Origin: Dastarcus helophoroides
Taxonomy: Eukaryota > Arthropoda > Insecta > Coleoptera > Bothrideridae
Length of the DNA: 64,000 nucleotides
Direction of reading: 5' to 3'
Assembly (NCBI GenBank): GCA_028583605.1
Contig: CM053336.1
Coordinates: 21,499,004-21,563,003, forward strand
Both the position numbers and the translations under genes were made by a program. Shown here piece after piece: positions 57,050 to 64,000 of this stretch (position 1 is its first letter; each line of letters starts with the position of its first letter). Under the pieces are notes generated by a model that was not told the DNA's origin, searched no databases, and saw only the letters and a list, made by a program, of their open reading frames with translations.

Positions 57050-57560
57050 AACTAAACTTGACATGCAATCACAATCATATCCTGGGGCCAACACACAGAT
57101 TTTTATTCCCTATTTCACGCCACTTCATCCACGTTAAAACCCCACATATTAAATAACCCCCTCATTTTACCACCGCTGTTTATATAGCGCCGTTATAGAT
57201 GGCGCTCTGTTCAATATTTCACCGGTACTGCGATGACGGGCGGTCCCCAAGGGACCGAAGTCACTGATATTTGCAACTCTTGCAATCAGGCCGGCTCCTC
57301 GTGCGTTATGGTCCGTGACGAAAGTCTTATTATGATTATGTGGGCCTCCTCTTTGTAAAACATATTGTCGAGATTTTATTATCGCCGTTTTATTATTGCT
57401 TCCTGATTACCATTGGGAATCGCCCGTAGGTGGCCGTATCTATTATATTTTCGTCGAAATTAATTTACTCGAGATATATTTATGGGGCGTCCGATCCCAG
57501 GAGGAAATACCTGGAATAATTTAGATTTTTTTGACTCGCCTTGAAGACAGAATACGGACC
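57050..57560. promoter_or_regulatory. GC-richer unique island, candidate enhancer or promoter
   Basis: About 500 bases of complex sequence upstream of the 53036 exon, with TATAGATGGCGCTCTGTTC, GATGACGGGCGGTCCCCAAG and GTCGAAATTAATTTACTCGA. It is the most GC-rich block in the 53-64 kb part. No exon signal recognised. Confidence 0.45.
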
Positions 57561-58500
57561 CGCATATACGTAATAAATACGTGTTTTTGTTTCTTTATGG
57601 CATCAACTGCAAGACTATTATTTAATAAAATAAATTACTTTTCTCCTTACAAAAAGAAGAGAAGCTTTCCAATTTCGAGTGTTTGGGGATATTAAAACTT
57701 TTCACTGAAAATGTTGCTTCATAACAATTTCCATTTTTGGGAAACATTCGAAATGAAATTTGGCTTTTTTAAAATTTTTGTTTTGTAGTTTACAATTTAG
57801 ACTTCAAAAAATGATAATTAGTTTCAAGTGATGGCCTCATAAAATATAAAATTTATGGTGAAAAGGCCCCCGTGCACAAAAAATAACTTCAACTGGTACG
57901 TACTGCCAGTTAATTAGTTATTGCAGGAGCTTTATGCGCCGTTTCGCAACTCGATTTACCTCATTAGAAAATTAATTTCGCGAGATGATTGTGTACGAAT
58001 TTAAATCCTCTGACATGAATAGAGGTCGAATAAATCAAGTAGGTCTCTCGGTGTGTGAAACGTACGAGAATTTCACCTCTTCCTCGATACAAGCACGATG
58101 TTGTTTAATCATCTTTGGTAAAAATTCGCCACTTATGTAACATGTAAATTGTAAATGAAGTCTCATTAGAATAGAGGGCTTAACCAACAACAAGTTTGCA
58201 AGCTGTAAGTTGTGTATCGTATTGTAATGTAAGCGTTCCGATGACAAGTGTTTATTTGCATTTACTTCGAAGTTGTTTTCAAAACTTGAAAATCGGTACT
58301 ACACAATAAGTTTTAAATTCTGATGTCGTTGCTACAAGTCGACTCCCACACAATCGCTCAGAGAGTGCAAATTTTTATTTCCTTAAGATTAGAACATAAT
58401 CCACAAATGGAGGAGCTCTCTGTTCATTTGCAAGCATTTTTATAATCAGCGTAGTCCGAAAAAGTCCATCATCATACATGAAGGGTTTTTTTCTCCATTA
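57561..58500. other. Unique intron sequence
   Basis: Includes a complex part 57880-58260 (CCAGTTAATTAGTTATTGCA, GAAAATTAATTTCGCG). No gene recognised. Confidence 0.35.
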
Positions 58501-58575
58501 AATCATTTCATATAGATGAATATTTTGGAAACTAGTATAGGTTTATTAATTACACGCAACACAGGGCAGAATAAC
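58501..58575 (+). repeat. R3-family fragment
   Basis: CATATAGATGAATATTTTGG and TATAGGTTTATTA match the 30.97-31.02 kb part of the R3 copy. Confidence 0.6.
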
Positions 58576-58682
58576 CGTAAGTATAAAAATATAACATACC
58601 ACAGTCAGCTGAGACGTTGGGACCGAACATTTTAGTGCAATCTCATAAATCGTGTTAATCATTGTGAATATATAAATCAGTA

Positions 58683-58783
58683 TCTCTCTGAAGATGATAG
58701 CTTGGCTATCGAAACGCGTTAAAGCCACCTTTGTTCTGTTTTTTAATCTTTCTTGATTTCAGGGGACAATATTTGTATTTCAA
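58683..58783 (+). repeat. FB1 foldback copy with core
   Basis: CTGAAGATGATAGCTTGG, CTATCGAAACGCGTT, then TTTTTTAATCTTTCTTGA and CAGGGGACAATATTTGTATT. Palindrome ACGCGT intact; the stem-I side is weaker than in the 56.2-kb copy. Confidence 0.85.
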
Positions 58784-59314
58784 TATATAAATGTCTTTTA
58801 TTTGCAACATTTTGTGGTGCTAAACTTAAGAGAGTCTCATCAGTTCCATGAATGTTGCTCTCGACTGTATAAAAAAAGCGTCTCGTCCTTGAGGATTTCT
58901 TTTTAAATAACGAGTTAAGAGACATATTGGACGCTCTTTGGCAGAACAAACGCGATGCGTCGTAAGTTGATGGTTTAGGTAAACGTCAACTCAAGAAAAA
59001 TTCAAAATATACAGAAAACACTTTTCGGGTTTAATAATATTTTGAAAAGAAGGCGTTCACATCGATATTAAATTAGAAATTACCAAAGAATAATTACCAA
59101 AAAATTTAGAGTTTAAAACCGGAATGTCAAATAAATAACACGATATTTGTAATTTTAGTCTAATATCGATCTTAGAAAAGAGGTATAACTTTAAAAAAAA
59201 GGAATAAAAAATGGCATTTAAGCATATAATCGAATTTTTAAGTAAATACAGAATAAGAGTAAACGCAGAATAAGATTTAAAGAAAAGGGACATTTATAAC
59301 AAATATTTCGAAAT
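58784..59314. other. Intron without recognised features
   Basis: Unique then A-rich sequence up to the pogo-like element. Nothing supportable was found. Confidence 0.35.
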
Positions 59315-59316
59315 TA

Positions 59317-62106
59317 GGGGAAAGTGGTCCAAAATGATCCCTACAGCTAAAATGATCCTCACCCATATATTTTAATATTGACGAAGGCATCTATGATTAT
59401 AGTACTTTAGTATAATCACCGAAGATATCGCCATTATTTGAATCTTAGGCGGTGCATTTAGGTGAAATTTTCCAGAAAAAGAATTTTTTAAAGTTTTGAT
59501 GTAAGGCAAGTCAATTAGAACTATGTGTGTAACATTTTAAGTATGGTAAGAATCCTATTTCTGTATGAGGCATTACTTGACACAGTGTTTTAGCTAAAAT
59601 TTGTACTATATGCGATATGTTCAGATGTGACGGACTTGTAGTAAACTTAACCAAAAACCAAATGCGTACTTGTGGGCAATATGATCCCCCATAAGGTTGG
59701 ACAAAATAATCCCAGGATCATTTTACCCTCATGTACATTTTTAATGTAAATATGTATTTTTTATTTTATGATAATCTTTACAGATATAAAAATTGTTCAA
59801 AAATATAAGCGAAAGACTTCAAGACAAGTATAGGATGAGGAAGATGCGCCAAGCAATAGAAGGCGTTAGAAATGGATTACCTTATAAAATAGTGGCGAGA
59901 AATTTCGAGGTACCGCTAATGAGTTTAAAAAGACGTTGTAAGGGGTATAACAAATTAGCAACCAATCAATTTAAAAAACTTGGTAGCAAAACTAAGGTAT
60001 TCACCGAAGATCAGAAAGAGAGCTTGTCAAGTACATTGTTGACGTGGAGGTCAGAATGTATGACCTTACCGCTAAAGACGTAAGATCGATGGCATATCAG
60101 CTCGCAGAAAAAAATGGGACTGATCATCCATTCTACAAAGAGACAAAACTTGCTGGTAAAGGCTGGTTTACTGGTTTTTGCAATCGGCACCCTGAACTCG
60201 CGTTACGATCACCTGAGGCAACATCAACAGCTCGAGATCAAGCTTTCAATAGACCAATAATTGAAATTTTTTGTAAGCTGCTTAAGAACATCTTTCTTAA
60301 AACACCTATTTCCCCGCATAGAAACTTTAAAGTAAATGAGACATCTGTGAGTACTATTCCAAGTAAAAACTGCAAAGTTCTTGCAAAAAGAGGACGAAAA
60401 CAGGTTGGAAAGGTCGTCTCCGCTGAACGAGGTATTTCCGTTACTGCTGTAATTTCTATGTCAGCCGGCGGCTCCTTTGTTCCACCGATGTTAATTTTCT
60501 CCAGAAAAGGGAGAGAAGAAGCGCTGGAAGAGAAAGCCCACCCCCTGGAACAGTATTTAAATGAGATAATTCAGGATGGATGAATGTTGAAGTTTTTACG
60601 GATTGGTTTGATCATTTTTACATTATGCAAAACCAATATTGGAAGAGCCAGTCCCTTAAATACTTGATGGCCACCTTTCACATACAAAGAATTAGAATGT
60701 TATTGAAAATGCTCGTTCGAATTATGTAACCATTTTATGTCTCCCCCCCTCATACTACCCACAAATCATAGCCCCTTGATCTCAGTTTTATGTATCAACT
60801 TAACCACTATCATGACTAGGCTCTTGAAAATTGGTTGACTAATAACCCTGGAAAAGTGGTCACTGCTTCTCAAATCTTAAAGATTTTCAACATATCATAT
60901 ACGAAAGCATGTGCACCAATGAATGCTATTAATGGTTTTAGAAAAGCTGGTATTTTGTGATTTTGACTTGGCAGCTGCTAAATTTACAGACCAAGTTCAA
61001 TCTGCTATTACAGAAAATTTCTCCCAAATTGAATATAGTAATCACCATAATGATGAAATACGTTCGTCCACGCCTCCTGAACAAGTCACCCAGTCAGAAC
61101 ACCTAAATGAGTTTAAATAGACAGAATCAGATTTGATTCACTTGAAAAATGACAAGCAACTAGAAAACCCATCTACTTCTTCAGTTCTTGACGATGTTAC
61201 ACATCTTGATAATATTAAGGCCCCTTTGGTTTCAATTGTTTCAATAGGGTTTAAAGTTTTACCCAATGATGTTCATCCATTTCCAAAAATGACACAAAAA
61301 TGAAACACAGCAAAAGCAAGAAAATCTATAGTAACATTTATTTTAACCAGCACTCCTTATAAACACCAACTGGTGGATGAACAAAAGAAAACAAAGGAAC
61401 AAGAGGAAAAGAAGACTCTAAAAATAAAAAGTAGGAATATATTGAAAGAAAAAAAGAAGAAGACAAGTTTCACGTGTGATAAGCAGCGCAAAAAAAATAG
61501 AAGGATCAAGGTGACGGAGGATCGGAAGAAGAAAATGACGAGGATGCAAATGTTTAATTTGCTCTAAAACATTTCTGACATCCATCGCAGAAGAAGGATG
61601 GATGCAATATTTTGACTGCAAACGTTGGGCGCATGATGCCTGTGCTGGTATTGAGGCCGACTGTTGCGATCTATATAAGTGCGATGATTGTATCGAAAGA
61701 GTTAAAATTAGTAAAATTCGTAAAATGTTGTATTAACTCATATGACTATTTTTTTGTTCGTTTATCTATTTAGTATTTACAGTATTATGGTATATTCTTT
61801 AATTTAGTTTTATTTCCAAAAAAATATATAGTTTTTAAACAGGTACTAATTTTTTGTGTAGGATCATTTTGCCCCACCAGAGGAAATCATTTTGCCCGAC
61901 CACTGAGGGTAAAATGATCCTTTTGCAGTCCTTTGTATTATTATTTATTTAAATAAAACCATACTTTTTTACATAGAAATTTGATGGTAGTTTTAATACA
62001 CAATAAATACATATTATAATAAAGAATATATGAATCCTCTAAAAATTATGTGTTCCGCTTAAGGCTGATTTTTGTCTTAAGGGGATCATTTTGGGCCACT
62101 CTCCTC
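59317..62106 (+). mobile_element. pogo-like DNA transposon, complete ends
   Basis: TA flanks at 59315-59316 and 62107-62108. The 24-base TIRs GGGGAAAGTGGTCC.. and, inverted, GAGGAGAGTGGCCC.. both continue into AAAATGATCC and match at 21 of 24 positions. The word AAAATGATCC or its inverse recurs inside both ends (about 59349, 59683, 59717; 61861, 61885, 61911). 2790 bp, carrying a degenerate transposase and a zinc-finger tail. Confidence 0.92.
59833..61736 (+). pseudogene. pogo-like transposase with C-terminal PHD-like finger, inactive
   Basis: The N-terminal psq-type helix-turn-helix is MRQAIEGVRNGLPYKIVARN and MSLKRRCKGY. A frame shift near 60060-60080 leads to the CENP-B-like part (GKGWFTGFCNRHPELALRSP) and the DDE domain. 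The first catalytic Asp is Asn (FKVNETSVSTIP). The second is kept in LDGHLSHTKN near 60665. The third is kept in a PHTTHKS-stop-PLDLSF block near 60750, with a TAG before it. Near 61567-61690, SIAEEGWMQYFDCKRWAHDA and CDLYKCDDC form a Cys/His finger typical of insect pogo-like elements, with some Cys lost. Confidence 0.9.
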
Positions 62107-62336
62107 TAAATTCCAAAATAAAAAGTTCATATTTCCATGCTAAACTGTAAAATTTGGAAAAAAAATTGCTGATTATAAAAATTTTGGTTGTTATAGGTAG
62201 AAATTTCAAAAAACTTCAAAACTTTTAATGTAATATCAAATTAAAAATTCTGAGAAAATAGTCGAAGTGTACGTTTGCCTTTCTTGTCTTTATTGCGTTG
62301 TCTCGCACGTAGGGAATTCGTTCCCGGTCCTTCTTC

Positions 62337-62455
62337 CCAATCCCGGGATTTTAGGATCATATTTAGCCAATCCCGGGATTTTGAGATCATATTTAGCCAA
62401 TCCCGGAATTTTGAGATAATATTTAGCCAATCCCGGGGTCCCGGGATTATTTCGG
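62337..62455 (+). repeat. 30-base tandem repeat, about 3.5 units
   Basis: The unit CCAATCCCGGGATTTTGAGA plus TCATATTTAG repeats from about 62337, with one-base variants, and ends in a GC-rich CCAATCCCGGGGTCCCGGGA. Unlike the surrounding A/T tracts it is rich in CCCGGG palindromes. Confidence 0.9.
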
Positions 62456-64000
62456 TATTGAGGGATTAACATAAAAAAATCGGCTTTTTAACCAACAAAT
62501 CAAAATACAGAGAAGAATCAAATCTCTAAAAATAAAACTTGAAATTTTCATATTTTTAGGATTTGTATAAAATGAAAATTTATAAAATAGTGCAAAAATA
62601 AATGTCAGATTTTTTTTTAGAAATCTATTTTCCAATTTTCAATTTTGAAAGAAAAACTGAATTAAACAAAATCGTAAATTTAAAATATCCAAATTTTCAA
62701 AAAAGCCGATTTTTTTTAAAAGTTTGAATATTAAAGAAAATTTTAATTACCAGAAAAGAAAGCCTTCAAAAATGCTTAGAATGTTGAAAGTTAAAATTTT
62801 GGAAAAATTAAAATTGTCAAACAAAAAGAAAATTTGAAAAGTGTGAAATATTAAAGTAAAAATTTTCAAAAAAAAGCAAGAGAAAGGTAGAAGAGATGTT
62901 GAAGAATATCGAAATTTGGGAAAAAACGAGATTTACGAAAAAGGCTTAAGAAATTGAAGATAAGGTGGAAAGTCAAAATTTTTAAGAGTCAAATTTGCTT
63001 AACAAATCAAAATTTTAAAGCCGAAATTTTCGAAAAAAGGTGTCGGAATTTGAAAAATGTCATATTTTTATAGAAAGTTAAAATTTCCAGAAAATATCTG
63101 AGATTAAATAAAATGGATATTTTAAATTAGATTTAAACATTAGAGAAATCGGTAACCTTCGGAAATTATAAAATTTGAGAAAGTGGCAAAATTTATAAAT
63201 TTGAAAAAATGGAAATTTCAAAAAATATTGAAATGGAATTTCAAAAAATATTGAAATGGAATTTCAAAAAATATTGAAATTTTCATAATTTCAACAACAC
63301 GTCAATATTTTCAAAAAAGTAAAAGTTAAAAAATAGAATTTTCGAACGGCCAAACTGTTCGAAAAAGCCTAAATTTTTAAGAATGTCATAATTTTTGAAA
63401 ATATTCTAAATTTTTAAAAACTTGGACTTCTTCAAAAAAGTATCAACTTTTTTCTAAAAATCCGTTTTTTTTCTACAAAATTTCTCTTTTTTTTCTTGAA
63501 ATTTCGAATTTATTCTAAAATTCGAGTTTTTTTTACCGAAATCTGACTCTTTCAAAATTTAAAGTTTTTATCTTAAAATCCGTCGTTTTTTGAAAATTTC
63601 TATTTTTTTTTAATTCGCCTTTCAGAAAATTTCGACTTGAATATTAAACTTCGCCGTTTTTTTAAAATTGATAGATCTTCTAATAAAAAAAGTAAAAATA
63701 TTTTGAATAATACTTACTTGGAAATTAGGTGTAGAAAAATAAATATTAATGCTAAAAATTTTGAATCTTTTTTCTTGAAATATCGACTTTTTTCCAAAAA
63801 TTATCCTTAAAAATTCATCCCCTTTTTTTTGACATCTGGTCAAAATTTGACTTTTTTTTCGAAAATTGGATTTTTTTCACAAAATGTCGATATTTTCATC
63901 GAAATATTCTTTTTTTCAAAATTTGTTTGGGTATTTGGACCTTTCGATTTTTACCTCGATAACCATCTTTTTCTGTAGATTTTTATATCTTGTAAATTTT
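62456..64000. repeat. A/T quasi-repeat tract
   Basis: A-rich orientation to about 63400, T-rich orientation after; the two orientations meet head to head. A 24-base unit TTGAAATGGAATTTCAAAAA plus ATA is repeated in tandem at 63225-63280. No gene. Confidence 0.7.

Overview
The window is animal nuclear DNA, very AT-rich and packed with transposon remnants. It almost certainly comes from an insect: the only cellular gene recognised is Hr38, the insect member of the NR4A orphan nuclear receptors, and it is surrounded by mariner, pogo, hAT-like, Penelope-like and LTR debris of insect type. A beetle is possible, but the sequence alone does not settle the order.

Hr38 lies on the minus strand and spans the window. 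Three coding exons have matching splice phases: 53036-52927 (start of the transactivation region, 110 nt), 8533-8079 (N-terminal region, 455 nt) and 2222-1333 (DNA-binding domain and most of the ligand-binding-like domain, 890 nt). The exons are separated by introns of about 44.4 kb and 5.9 kb. The last C-terminal exon lies beyond base 1, and at least one exon lies upstream of 53036, not seen here. No other functional protein gene was found; the other long ORFs are transposase or reverse-transcriptase relics or chance frames in low-complexity DNA.

The introns hold several kinds of sequence. (a) Kilobase tracts of quasi-periodic, strand-asymmetric A/T DNA (for example 2.8-7.2, 9.1-12.2, 46.6-50.8 and 62.5-64 kb). 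(b) Relics of three mariners (28.7, 32.2 and 38.9 kb), all with damaged catalytic positions; a pogo-like element with clear TIRs and TA target duplication (59.3-62.1 kb); a hAT-like non-autonomous element (21.0-22.8 kb); two PIF/Harbinger-type MITEs (23.5 and 51.6 kb); a tiny LTR retrotransposon plus a related solo LTR (33.9 and 50.8 kb); a LINE RT relic (16.1-18.5 kb); and two Penelope-like fragments with GIY-YIG endonuclease sequence (13.0-14.8 kb). (c) Several small dispersed families and local tandem arrays. (d) Islands of more complex, GC-richer DNA (18.7, 28.1, 30.0, 37.9, 46.1, 52.0 and 57.1 kb), the best candidates for Hr38 cis-regulatory elements.

The most interesting signal is a set of hammerhead-ribozyme-like motifs. 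A nearly canonical core sits on the minus strand at 12390-12428, inside a roughly 356-bp insertion whose empty site is visible in a duplicated segment at 14.9 kb. A second, looser version (CTGAAGA, hairpin, GAAA, ACGCGT palindrome) is carried by a dispersed foldback family with at least nine copies in the window. Together with the neighbouring Penelope-like elements this suggests retrozyme-like or Penelope-derived ribozyme retroelements.
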